53,207 nucleotides of DNA. It comes from Chitinophagales bacterium (lineage in GTDB: Bacteria > Bacteroidota > Bacteroidia > Chitinophagales > Chitinophagaceae). Of this stretch, positions 1-8,182 are shown piece by piece. The DNA lies in contig JAATGQ010000005.1 in assembly GCA_015654595.1 (NCBI GenBank), positions 1 to 53,207 on the forward strand, given 5' to 3'. The position numbers and the translations under genes are program-made. The notes under the pieces were generated by a model. That model made no database searches and was not told the DNA's origin. It saw only the letters and a list, made by a program, of their open reading frames with translations. Within the stretch, counting starts at the first letter, position 1; the number at the start of each line of letters is the position of its first letter.

Positions 1-604
1 CAGCGTGTTCATCGCCTCGCTGGTCGTCTATCTGAAGAGCCTGGATACGGATCATGTGCAGTCTTTTTCGCGGGCGCTGAGCGGCGGATTGATCCTGCTG
101 ATCTTTGCCATCATCGTAGGAGTTGCGTTTTATAAAAAGATCAACATTTTCGGGGCTTTTGCGGAGGGGGCAAAGGGTGGTTTTGAAACATCGGTGCGGA
201 TAATACCATACCTGGTCGGGATGCTGGCGGCGATCAGTCTGTTGCGCACCAGCGGAACCTTTGACGCGATCATCAACGCCATCAAACATGTAGTGACATC
301 CCTTGGCGGAGATACGCGATGGGTGGACGGGATGCCGACGGCATTGATCAAACCCCTGAGCAGTGCGGGCGCGAGAGGAATGCTGGTCGACACGATGGCA
401 GGAGGCCGCGTCAATTCCTTTGCTGCCCGGCTCTCGGCGATCCTGCAAGGATCGTCCGAGTCTACTTTTTATGTCGTGGCTGTTTACTATGGATCGGTTG
501 CAGTCCGCAATACGCGTTATTCCATCGGAGCAATGCTGCTGGCAGACCTGGTGAGTATCATCAGTTCGATCTCTCTCTGTTATCTTTTCTTTGGGCATTC
601 TTAG
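1..604 (+). CDS. SpmB-type nucleoside-recognition (GATE) domain membrane protein, 3' part
   Basis: The reading frame is open from the first base, so this is the C-terminal part of a gene that begins outside the window. The GTG at position 5 is probably an internal valine. The ~200 residues are hydrophobic and match the SpmB half of the spore-maturation SpmA/SpmB family: a membrane segment (LILLIFAIIVGVAFY), then IIPYLVGMLAAISLLR, a KPLSSAGARG stretch, and the family-typical GSSESTFYVVAVYYGSV motif with a final membrane helix. In Bacteroidota SpmA and SpmB are often fused into one protein of about 400 residues, which I infer here. The role in non-sporulating bacteria is not known; transport-like gating is assumed from the GATE domain. 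Confidence 0.8.
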   Translation, partial: SVFIASLVVYLKSLDTDHVQSFSRALSGGLILLIFAIIVGVAFYKKINIFGAFAEGAKGGFETSVRIIPYLVGMLAAISLLRTSGTFDAIINAIKHVVTSLGGDTRWVDGMPTALIKPLSSAGARGMLVDTMAGGRVNSFAARLSAILQGSSESTFYVVAVYYGSVAVRNTRYSIGAMLLADLVSIISSISLCYLFFGHS

Positions 605-690
605 GCGCGGCCGAACAGGAGTGAAGGCCGCACGCAAGAGCCGGTCCCGAATGCTTCCGCCGGGCAGCAGACGGGCAGCCGCCAGACTCG

Positions 691-724
691 GCGGTTAAAA
701 AAAAGCCCCGCCGAAGCGGGGCTT
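691..724 (-). terminator. Rho-independent terminator of the SusCD-DUF4397 operon
   Basis: A perfect 9-bp stem (703-711 paired with 716-724) closes on a TTCG tetraloop when read on the minus strand. It is followed by a run of eight T on that strand (complement of 696-704). It lies just past the stop of the DUF4397 lipoprotein gene. There is no T tract on the plus strand, so it serves the minus-strand operon. Confidence 0.92.
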
Positions 725-750
725 GCAGGCGCCTATCAGAGATCTCGTCC

Positions 751-1527
751 CTATTTATTTTGTACCAGGATCAATGCTTGTTTCTTCGCCGCAACAGCCT
801 TTGCGGTGTCACCCATATAGTAAAGGGTATAAGCGCCCTGATCGACCATGGGAGTTGTGATTATGTTGGTAGCAACAGTCGTATTCGTATTGTCCCTGAC
901 ATAAAAAGTGTCGAGACCCGTCAACAACGGAACGGAAGTAAAATCCGTAATAGAATCTGTGTTGATGCCAGAAAACAAAGTCGTTGCGCGGTGTTTGTCG
1001 TAGAGGCTCTTCGGATCGGTGTTCTTTGTGTCCATCACCACGTGTACGAAACGGATCGCGGAATTTCCTGAGCTGAGGGTCGGCAGGTTATCCTGTCTCC
1101 AGGTCGTGCCGGCATATTGTGCAGACTGCAGCGAGTCGGTGATCAGGAAGGTATAGTAGCTGCCGGCGTTCAGCGTCTCATGGATCGAGTAAATCGTATC
1201 CCTTTGTCCACCGGCGACGGTGGGTACGGACTCTATCATGATGTTGTGATCCCCCGGCGCAACGGCTGCGTATGTGTTTACGCTGCCGATCGTGGGGAAG
1301 GCCGTATTAAAAGCCATCGGCGCTCCGCAGACCTTGGTGGAATCTTCGTATATCCACAGACTGTCTTTTGCTTTCGTAACCAGGGTGAAATGCGGCGCGG
1401 CGTGTACAATCTTCAGAAAAGCATATCCTGCGGGCGATGTGCTGGTCGCGGCAACATTATAGGTCTTTTTGCAGGAAAAGAAAAGGACCAGGCCGATGAC
1501 CGTAAATAGTATGCTGATTTTTTTCAT
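751..1527 (-). CDS. DUF4397 domain lipoprotein
   Basis: A 258-residue predicted lipoprotein. The start is placed at the ATG giving MKKISILF, because it opens a clean signal peptide ending in a lipobox (LFFSC, then KK). The longer frame (to 1605) would overlap the upstream SusD gene and put non-signal sequence in front. After the lipobox, AFLKIVHAAPHF and the later PGDHNIMIESV and AIRFVHVVMD stretches are characteristic of the DUF4397 beta-sandwich fold, probably in two copies. It is the third gene after SusC and SusD on the same strand and is followed by a strong terminator, so it is probably a surface-exposed accessory of that pair. The ligand is unknown. Confidence 0.82.
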   Translation of the reverse strand: MKKISILFTVIGLVLFFSCKKTYNVAATSTSPAGYAFLKIVHAAPHFTLVTKAKDSLWIYEDSTKVCGAPMAFNTAFPTIGSVNTYAAVAPGDHNIMIESVPTVAGGQRDTIYSIHETLNAGSYYTFLITDSLQSAQYAGTTWRQDNLPTLSSGNSAIRFVHVVMDTKNTDPKSLYDKHRATTLFSGINTDSITDFTSVPLLTGLDTFYVRDNTNTTVATNIITTPMVDQGAYTLYYMGDTAKAVAAKKQALILVQNK

Positions 1528-1555
1528 GATCTGTAATTTTTGTTTTTCAAAAGGC

Positions 1556-3220
1556 CTAATCGGCTGATCGGCAGAGCCAGGTTTGGTAGGTGCAATAGTC
1601 TGCATTTGTTCCGCCCATGGCCGTCACCGCTGCCAGGTTATAGGAAAACTCGGAAGTGTTTTGGGGCCGGACCCTGTAGACATAATGTTGATTGTTTAAC
1701 GGCCAGATATCTGACGGCGCCAGCGGCTGCCAATCGGTATAGACCTGTTCCTGGGTCACGGGATCCTTATCGGTGTAGTGATAACGGCGCATGTCTACCC
1801 AGGTCTCCTGTACGCCCCAGCCGAAGAGCGCGATATACTTCTGCAGCATGATCGAGCTTAGTGTTAGCGCGTTGGGGTCTGTGGGCACGACAGCGCTCAG
1901 ATAAGTCTGTTCGCTGGCCGGCGTGATCACATCGGCTGCAGGGACGTTGGTGGCATAGGAGGTCGTCAGCATGTCGAAATTGAGACTGATCGCGTTGCTG
2001 TAAGCCGTCAGTGCGGTCGTCTTATCGCCTTTATAATAGGCCGCTTCTGCGATCAGGAACTGCATCTCGCTGGCGGTCATGATCGGAAAGGGAGCCCCAT
2101 TCCGGAACAGATAGCGGGCATTGTTGTCATTGGCAGCGGAGGTGGTGGAATAGGGACCGCCCCAGAAGTTCTGGGGAAGATCAGCCTTCGCGATGCCATT
2201 TGAAGTAGAATCGCTATGGTCGATACGGACACCTACGAAAGTGCCGTTTGCGTTCTCCCGGACCAGGTACCAGATACGAGGGTCCCATGTTTTAAAGGAA
2301 GTGTTGTTGCCGTTCAGCAGGTTGACAAGAAAATCGCACTGGCGCAGCGTACCGATGTTGGCCCTGGTCGGACCATAGTAGTTCATCGTGCCGGATACGC
2401 CGCTATTGGCAAAAGAGACAACGGCATTGTCGGCGTTCTGACTCATCGCAAGGCCAGCGTATTTGATCACAGAGTCCGCATAACTGGTCTTAAATTCTGC
2501 CTTATTGGTCAGATGCGCATAGCTGCGGGCCAGCACGCCGTATACAAACTTCTTCCACTTGCTTTCGTCACCATTATAGAAATAGGCGTCGCCTTTGGCG
2601 AGGTTGGTCTGGCTGACGCTGTCCCCCGTCATATTCAGATAAGTGAGAGCGCGGTAGGCATTCGCCCGAACGGTATCATAGGCTTCTCTTTGCAGGGTAT
2701 CGTAATCGAACTGGGTACGATTGGTCTGGAAGGCCTCACGCAAAATGATATTGGCGTATTCGTCGCTGAGGGTAAGCCAGCTCCAGGCCCGGATCGCCCA
2801 GGCAACGCCGACATAATCCCATTTCTTTTGCTCGGAACCCCATTCGATAATTTTGTTGAGGTTCTGTCCCATCGTGGTATAGTGCATGGTCCAGACATAA
2901 CCGATGGCGCCGCCCTGGTTACCGGTGGTGCCGCCCATCTGATCGTATTGATTGCCGCTGGTATAAGCACCCCAATACTGTACGTAACGGCCGAGGTACA
3001 TCGCGTCGCCGGCAATTCCATTCCCGCCGTTGCTGGGGTTGGCGCCGCCGACGAAATTGGCGATAATACTGGGCAGCATGGTTTCTATCGGCTCGACAAC
3101 ATTCGCATTTGGATTCTGATAAGCCTCATCGATCTTTTTTGAACAGGAAAGATTACCCAGTGCGAGGATCAGACCAGCAAACAGGAACCTTTTGAAGAAT
3201 TTATATTTTGACATGATCAT
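1556..3220 (-). CDS. SusD/RagB-family nutrient-binding outer membrane lipoprotein (SusD-like_2 type)
   Basis: 554 residues with a type II signal peptide (FLFAGLILALGNLSC, then SKK). The N-terminal mature part (PNANVVEPIETMLPSIIANF, then MYLGRYVQYWG) matches the SusD-like_2 branch, with TPR-like helices that form the lid over a SusC barrel. A second ATG two codons downstream (3214) is equally possible. The SusC gene ends only 14 bp upstream, so the two are co-transcribed and should form one complex on the cell surface. The C-terminal stretch WGVQETWVDMRRYHYTD is a typical SusD element. The substrate cannot be read from the sequence; no glycoside hydrolase is linked to this pair, so peptides, glycans or other oligomers are all possible. 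Confidence 0.93.
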   Translation of the reverse strand: MIMSKYKFFKRFLFAGLILALGNLSCSKKIDEAYQNPNANVVEPIETMLPSIIANFVGGANPSNGGNGIAGDAMYLGRYVQYWGAYTSGNQYDQMGGTTGNQGGAIGYVWTMHYTTMGQNLNKIIEWGSEQKKWDYVGVAWAIRAWSWLTLSDEYANIILREAFQTNRTQFDYDTLQREAYDTVRANAYRALTYLNMTGDSVSQTNLAKGDAYFYNGDESKWKKFVYGVLARSYAHLTNKAEFKTSYADSVIKYAGLAMSQNADNAVVSFANSGVSGTMNYYGPTRANIGTLRQCDFLVNLLNGNNTSFKTWDPRIWYLVRENANGTFVGVRIDHSDSTSNGIAKADLPQNFWGGPYSTTSAANDNNARYLFRNGAPFPIMTASEMQFLIAEAAYYKGDKTTALTAYSNAISLNFDMLTTSYATNVPAADVITPASEQTYLSAVVPTDPNALTLSSIMLQKYIALFGWGVQETWVDMRRYHYTDKDPVTQEQVYTDWQPLAPSDIWPLNNQHYVYRVRPQNTSEFSYNLAAVTAMGGTNADYCTYQTWLCRSAD

Positions 3221-3234
3221 AATTTTATACCGAA

Positions 3235-6200
3235 TTAAAAGGATGCTTTAAAACCAATGTTGACGCTGATCGGAGAAGGCAGATTGCCATAATCGATGCC
3301 AAAGCCTCCGATACCCTGGTTGGATGCGGTTACGCCATTGGCTGCCGGATCGGCGCCATAGTAATTGGTAAAGAGCAGGAGGTCGTTGGCGGTGAGGAAT
3401 GCGCTGAGCCGTTTGACGACCTTTAGTTTTTTAACCAACTCCTGTCTGAATGTATAGTTCAGCGTCAGGTCGCGCAGACGGAACCAGTTGACATTCCGCT
3501 GGATAAACTCTTCATCCGGCATAGCGGTATAGTAAGCCTGCTGGTAATAGGGCGTAATAGGAATATTGTTCCTGGTCGGATGTGCAGTGTTTTCAAATCC
3601 ATCCTGCAGGACACCGTTGACGATACGGGTTTTCAGACGATCTGCCGTGCGTTTGCTTCTGCCCGTCTGTGTGAGATAGGCGTCTGTTCCGTTGTAGATA
3701 GCACCGCCGACCTTGAGATCCCAGAGGAAGCTGAGCGACCAGTTCTTATAGCTGATGGTATTGGTTGTTCCCAGCGTAAAGTTCGGATTGCGATCTCCCA
3801 ACGGTATCCAGGTGGTCAGGATATTGGGCAGACCGGTCGATGGATTGATCAGGATCTGACCGGCGTTGTTGCGGGCATAGTGCCAGCCGCTGAGCGTCGT
3901 TGTGGGGCCTCCAAGATGCAGACTGCCGCGGATGGCGGTGCTGCCGACACCGGCAGAACCAAAGATCTGCGTATCGCCCAAATAGTATTCCGTAAGAGAA
4001 CCGGGAAGGGCCAGGATCTTGCTGTACATTTTATTGAAGTTGAACAGGATGTTCCAGTTCCAGTCTTTTGTTCTGACGGGGTTGACACCCAGCGTAATTT
4101 CGATACCCGTATTGCGGGTATTGGCGACGTTGGCGGTGTTGATCAGAAAGCCAGTCGCATAGCTGGAGCGAAAACCTTCTACGATCTGGTCGGTGACCTT
4201 TGTATTATAATAGGTCGCGTCCACGGAGATGCGGTTATCCAGGAAGCGGGCCTCTGTCCCGATCTCATAGGTCTGTTGTCTTTCGGGCTTGAGGTTTGCA
4301 TTGTTGTTGGTTATCGTATACGCATAACCGCCGCCGCTGGAAGTGGAGTTGCTGAGAACGGCCTGGTTGGAGTAGGGATCGGCCAGTCTTGCAGTCTGTG
4401 CGATAGAGGCTCTTACCTTCCAGTAGTCGAGTACCTTGCCCTTGATGCCGGGGATGAGATCGCTGGCGATGGCGCTCAGGCTGAGGCCGGGATAGCTGTA
4501 GTTGCGGGTGGATTTGGGGAAGACGGAGGACTCTTCAAAACGCTCGCTGTACGTAAGGAAAACCACGTTGTCGTAATTGACGCTTGCCTCACCAAAATAA
4601 GCCTGGTCGCGGAAGATGATCAGGTTCGGCAGGCCGAATACGTTGCGGGCAAGCCGGACACGGGTAGAGGGTTTTGTGTTGCTGCTGTCGGTGCTGCTGG
4701 AATCGATCAGGTTGCTGCCGCTGACGGCCCAACCCTTTGTTTCCTGATTCTGCCACATGGTCCCGACCATCAGCCGGCCGTTGAATTTGCCAAGTGAATG
4801 ATGTGCGGTTGCAGTAATCGTATGGTTATACCCGTAATACTTCTTATAATAGTTATCGAGATATCCTCCCGTTGCCGTGCTGTATTCGCTCGATTCGGGG
4901 TTATAAAAGGAATAACCGGTTTGTTTGTAATAATCGTATCCAAAACGACCGCTTACTGTCAGCCAGTCGAATGGATTGATATTGATAGCCAGCGTCGAAA
5001 AGATACGATCCGTCTTATCCTGGCTGCGGTTCTGGGTCGCCGAGTAGAGCGGGTTGTCCAGCTCTGTATTGGGGTTGATCGAGTCCGCCGGATTCAAAAA
5101 CAGCTTTTGCCCCTTTGAGTTCAGGTATTGACGAATGTCGTTGGTGGGCTGCCAGACATAGAGATCCGTCAGATAACCGCCGATACCGCGGAACGGCTTG
5201 TCGTTGGTGGATTGGATATAGGAGATGGAAGGCGTGATGTCGAGGATCTTTCCGATATGGGTCGTATTGGACAGTCTGAAGTTATACTTGGTGTAGTTGT
5301 TCGTCGGTACGACGCCGTTCTGGTCCGTATAGGAGGCAGAGAACCGGAAACTGGATACTTTCTTTCCAAAGTCCACGGCCAGGTTATGAATTTGAGAGAA
5401 CCCCGTATTGAAGAAGTGATGTACATTGTCATAGAACTTTGTATCGGCTGCATAGGTGGGACCAAAGAACACCGGCCTATTATAGGCGATCCCTGAAACG
5501 CCGTTGTTGCCAGGGCTGAAGGTATTGATCTCGGGGTTATAGCGGGTGATCTTCTGCGCGCCGAAGGCGTTGTCATAAGTGACGGCAACGCCGTTGACAT
5601 TGGATCTTTTTGTGGTGATCAGAATGGCGCCGCTGCTGGCCTGGCTGCCATAGAGGGCTGTGGCTTCGGGACCCTTCAGCACGGTAATGGACTCGATATC
5701 GTTGGGGTTCAGATCGGCTGCCCGGTTGGTATAGTCGTTGTTGTGGTTGGCCTCGTCGGTGGCAAGACCGATGCCCGTGCCGCCGTTAGAGCCCTGGCTG
5801 AAAGTCGTGTTGTCGATCAGTACGCCGTCCACGACAAACAGCGGAGAGTTGCTGAGCGACAAAGAGTTGAAACCACGCAGGATGATCTGCGAGGAAGCGC
5901 CTGCCTGTCCGTTCGTTGGCGTTACCGTGGCGCCCGCGATACGGCCCTCGAGGCTGTTGATAAAATTGGGACGCTGGGTCTCCTTGACATCCGCTCCGGA
6001 TATCTTTTGCAGCGAGTAGCCCAGTTCGCGAGGGTTACGCTTGATGTCCATCGCGGTGACCACGGCTTCGCCCATGTCTGTTCCGACTGCTTCCAGCAGG
6101 CTGGTATAGCTGCTGGCGGCGCCGACGACGAGCTGCGCGTTTTTCCGGCCGACATGGGAGATCATAAGCACGTCGCCGGGGCTTGCTGCGATGGTGTACT

Positions 6201-6387
6201 GCCCCTGTTCATTGGTCAGGACCGTTTTCTTTGTCCTGGTGTTGACAACGGTGGCTGCGGTCAACGGCGTCTTGTCTTTGGCGTCCTGGATGGTTCCGGT
6301 GATCGTCCTTTCCTGGGCAAAGCTCACCAGGCTTGTGGTTAAGGCAAGGACGCACCAGATGAGTCGAAAGCAATTTCTCATTTGCAT
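3235..6387 (-). CDS. SusC/RagA-family TonB-dependent outer membrane transporter
   Basis: 1050 residues. A signal peptide ends near LVSFAQ. A carboxypeptidase-regulatory-like beta domain follows (about 27-105; TITGTIQDAKDKTPL, then GDVLMISHVG), then a TonB plug (about 115-240) with SLEGRIAGATV, QIILRGFNSLS and the SusC signature around NDIESITVLKGPEATALYGSQAS. The rest is a 22-strand-type barrel ending with an aromatic C-terminus (GFKASF). There is no STN domain, so this transporter is not expected to signal to an anti-sigma factor. It is first of SusC-SusD-DUF4397 and lies about 105 bp after a co-directional DeoR regulator gene. It should import the oligomer captured by the neighbouring SusD. 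Confidence 0.95.
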   Translation of the reverse strand: MQMRNCFRLIWCVLALTTSLVSFAQERTITGTIQDAKDKTPLTAATVVNTRTKKTVLTNEQGQYTIAASPGDVLMISHVGRKNAQLVVGAASSYTSLLEAVGTDMGEAVVTAMDIKRNPRELGYSLQKISGADVKETQRPNFINSLEGRIAGATVTPTNGQAGASSQIILRGFNSLSLSNSPLFVVDGVLIDNTTFSQGSNGGTGIGLATDEANHNNDYTNRAADLNPNDIESITVLKGPEATALYGSQASSGAILITTKRSNVNGVAVTYDNAFGAQKITRYNPEINTFSPGNNGVSGIAYNRPVFFGPTYAADTKFYDNVHHFFNTGFSQIHNLAVDFGKKVSSFRFSASYTDQNGVVPTNNYTKYNFRLSNTTHIGKILDITPSISYIQSTNDKPFRGIGGYLTDLYVWQPTNDIRQYLNSKGQKLFLNPADSINPNTELDNPLYSATQNRSQDKTDRIFSTLAININPFDWLTVSGRFGYDYYKQTGYSFYNPESSEYSTATGGYLDNYYKKYYGYNHTITATAHHSLGKFNGRLMVGTMWQNQETKGWAVSGSNLIDSSSTDSSNTKPSTRVRLARNVFGLPNLIIFRDQAYFGEASVNYDNVVFLTYSERFEESSVFPKSTRNYSYPGLSLSAIASDLIPGIKGKVLDYWKVRASIAQTARLADPYSNQAVLSNSTSSGGGYAYTITNNNANLKPERQQTYEIGTEARFLDNRISVDATYYNTKVTDQIVEGFRSSYATGFLINTANVANTRNTGIEITLGVNPVRTKDWNWNILFNFNKMYSKILALPGSLTEYYLGDTQIFGSAGVGSTAIRGSLHLGGPTTTLSGWHYARNNAGQILINPSTGLPNILTTWIPLGDRNPNFTLGTTNTISYKNWSLSFLWDLKVGGAIYNGTDAYLTQTGRSKRTADRLKTRIVNGVLQDGFENTAHPTRNNIPITPYYQQAYYTAMPDEEFIQRNVNWFRLRDLTLNYTFRQELVKKLKVVKRLSAFLTANDLLLFTNYYGADPAANGVTASNQGIGGFGIDYGNLPSPISVNIGFKASF

Positions 6388-6491
6388 TTAGTTTTTTAGT
6401 CTTTTACTGTCTACAGGTTGATTGGGAAGCAACGCTCGACGGCGTATTTGTTTTGATAAGGCGGATAGGAAGGATAAGGTAGGTATGAGTG

Positions 6492-7241
6492 TTACAGCAG
6501 CAGGATTCCTTTTTGTCGGAAAGGGCTTAGCTGCGGGTCATCCGGCGGAAGCTCGGTGACAAGGATATCGATGTCCTCAGGAGGACAGACAAGGAAAGGT
6601 TGTACGGAATTGATCTTTTCGGAAATGGTGACACAGACCACCTTCCTGGCTGAAGTGATCATGGCCTTTTTTATTTGAACGACCTCCCAGTCGTTATCGG
6701 TGATACCGCGTTCGGGGTCGATGGCATTGACGCCAAGGAAACAGAGGTCGGCTTTTATTTGCTGGATCTTATGGATGGCTTCCCCGCCAACGGTTATACG
6801 CGAATTTTTAGATACTTTATCCCCGATAAGAATCACGTCGATCAGCGGGTGATTGGTGTATTCCAGCGCTACGGGGAGGCTTCCGGATATAAACGTGGCT
6901 TTAAGGGTGGGGGGCAGATGCCTTGCCAGCTCGATCAGGGTTGTACCGCCGGTGGTTGTCACGAACATGTCGTTTTGGATAAGGGCAGCGGCTTTACGGG
7001 CGATGATCTTTTTCTGCTGGTGGGCGTAGATAGGGGCCGACGTCTGATGATAGCCGTTGAAGGACAGGGACAGCGCGCCGCCATGGACTTTTATCAGCTT
7101 GCTGTTGTCGGCCAGTTCCTGCAGGTCGCGGCGAACAGTGTCTTCCGACACGCCGAGCTCCTGGCAGAGAGTGGTGGAGAGGACCTGGTTGTGCAGGTTT
7201 ACCTGGTGGACAATATAGGCCTGTCTCTCCTGTTTGAGCAT
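6492..7241 (-). CDS. DeoR/GlpR-family transcriptional regulator
   Basis: 249 residues, the usual length for the family. The N-terminal winged helix (about 5-57) has VSEDTVRRDLQEL followed by KVHGGALS, the classic DeoR signature. The C-terminal sugar-phosphate sensor domain contains TTGGTTLIELARHL and GGEAIHKIQQIKADLCFLG, as expected for a phosphosugar-binding DeoRC domain. It lies directly upstream of, and in the same direction as, the SusC-SusD-DUF4397 genes. This suggests, but does not prove, that it controls them. DeoR proteins usually repress and are released by a phosphorylated sugar intermediate. Confidence 0.92.
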   Translation of the reverse strand: MLKQERQAYIVHQVNLHNQVLSTTLCQELGVSEDTVRRDLQELADNSKLIKVHGGALSLSFNGYHQTSAPIYAHQQKKIIARKAAALIQNDMFVTTTGGTTLIELARHLPPTLKATFISGSLPVALEYTNHPLIDVILIGDKVSKNSRITVGGEAIHKIQQIKADLCFLGVNAIDPERGITDNDWEVVQIKKAMITSARKVVCVTISEKINSVQPFLVCPPEDIDILVTELPPDDPQLSPFRQKGILLL

Positions 7242-7324
7242 GGTTAGAATGGTTAGGCCGTCAAGTTACGGCAAATAACCGCAAAAACCCGCAGAATGGC
7301 ATCGGTTTTTTGCCGTTTATCAAG

Positions 7325-7508
7325 TTTGCGGTCTGCGGGCTTTCGGAAAAATAAGCCCTTGCCCGCAAACATCTATACGTCGTGCTGACGCAACGGGCCA
7401 TAGGCCCGTTTTTGCGGCCTGCGGGCTTTCGGAAAACTAAGCCCTTGCCCGCAAACATCTATCCGTCGTGCTGACGCAACGGACCACGGGTCCGTTTTTG
7501 CGGCCTGC
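7325..7508. repeat. 86-bp tandem repeat (two full copies plus start of a third) with conserved hairpins
   Basis: Copies run 7325-7410 and 7411-7496, and a third breaks off after about 12 bases (7497-7508). They differ at only a few positions. Each copy holds a perfect 7-bp stem with a 3-nt loop (arms ACGGGCC/GGCCCGT in copy 1 and ACGGACC/GGTCCGT in copy 2), followed on the plus strand by five T. Each also has a second inverted repeat with GCGGGC/GCCCGC arms. The paired change G-C to A-T in the first stem preserves the structure. No gene reads into it from the left on the plus strand, so a simple terminator role is not obvious; a REP-like element fits better. Confidence 0.85.
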
Positions 7509-7521
7509 GGGGCGGCCCCAT

Positions 7522-7983
7522 CTACTTGCCGAAGGTGAAGCGGCAGGATAGGCCAAAGGCGTCCGGGACGAAATTGATCTCCGGGGAAAAGTCGAGTTCT
7601 GGTTTCCAGTCGAGAGAGAGGTCGACGGGGGCATTGGCGAATTTGTAGTCGAGGCCGACTACTCCCTGTGGGCCTGCGTAGGTTCTGCCGTCCTGGAAAC
7701 CGAAGTAGGCGCCCGCGCCGTAAAACCAGGTGAAGGCCGGGGTGCCGCCGATCAGCTGGTGGAGTTCATAAAGGCCGCCGATGCCAAAGCGTGTGCCATA
7801 GGAGACGAGGCCTTCGATGGCTTGCCGGTCGTCGAGAAAATACTTGATGCTGATGGCATTGCTGACAGTGGGGGAGGCGGTGCTGAATCGCAGGCCGATG
7901 GCTGCTCTGTAGTCCTGGGCGTACAGTTTATTGGAAATGCATCCAAGGGCCAGCAATAGCAGGTAGAGGGCTAGTGTCCGCAT
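7522..7983 (-). CDS. Small outer-membrane beta-barrel-like secreted protein
   Basis: 153 residues with a signal peptide (LALYLLLLALGCISNKLYAQ, cleavage after AQ). The mature part alternates hydrophobic and polar residues in short strands separated by turns (IGLRFSTA, AISIKYFLDD, WFYGAGAYFGF, VGLDYKFAN, VDLSLDWKPE) and ends in an aromatic strand (LSCRFTFGK). This pattern suits an eight-strand outer-membrane barrel of the OmpW/PorT-like kind. I do not recognise a specific family or ligand. It stands alone on the minus strand between the tandem repeat and the OstA-like gene. Confidence 0.7.
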   Translation of the reverse strand: MRTLALYLLLLALGCISNKLYAQDYRAAIGLRFSTASPTVSNAISIKYFLDDRQAIEGLVSYGTRFGIGGLYELHQLIGGTPAFTWFYGAGAYFGFQDGRTYAGPQGVVGLDYKFANAPVDLSLDWKPELDFSPEINFVPDAFGLSCRFTFGK

Positions 7984-8182
7984 AAATGAATGAATTTACT
8001 GGTTGAAACGAAAACAGTGGCAGCGTTATTCCATTGGCACTGTTAAGACTTTCTCAAAGCTTCAGGAAAAGCGCTTTTGAAAACGTAGCGCTTTCCGTGC
8101 TACCTGCTAAATTATTATCCTTCGGACTAAGTTGCTCTCGCAACTTTGGGCGCGGCGGGCGCTGCCAAATCCCGGTAAAAAG

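Noticed and set aside
2216..3142. Long plus-strand ORF (308 codons) opposite the SusD gene
   Set aside because: Antisense shadow of a clear SusD lipoprotein; no signal peptide or recognisable motif and biased composition.
3580..4797. Plus-strand ORF of 405 codons opposite the SusC gene
   Set aside because: Antisense to a well-supported TonB-dependent transporter; composition rich in Gly/Ala/Val/Asp repeats typical of shadow frames.
7261..7634. Two small minus-strand ORFs with a shared PAGRKNGP motif
   Set aside because: The similarity is only the 86-bp tandem repeat translated in two frames; no start signal or protein family.
7984..8182. Repeated AGCGCTTT and an AAAAGCGCTTTT palindrome downstream of the OstA gene as a regulatory site or terminator
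   Set aside because: Can form a minus-strand hairpin but lacks a T tract, and no promoter element is visible; left as unassigned intergenic sequence.
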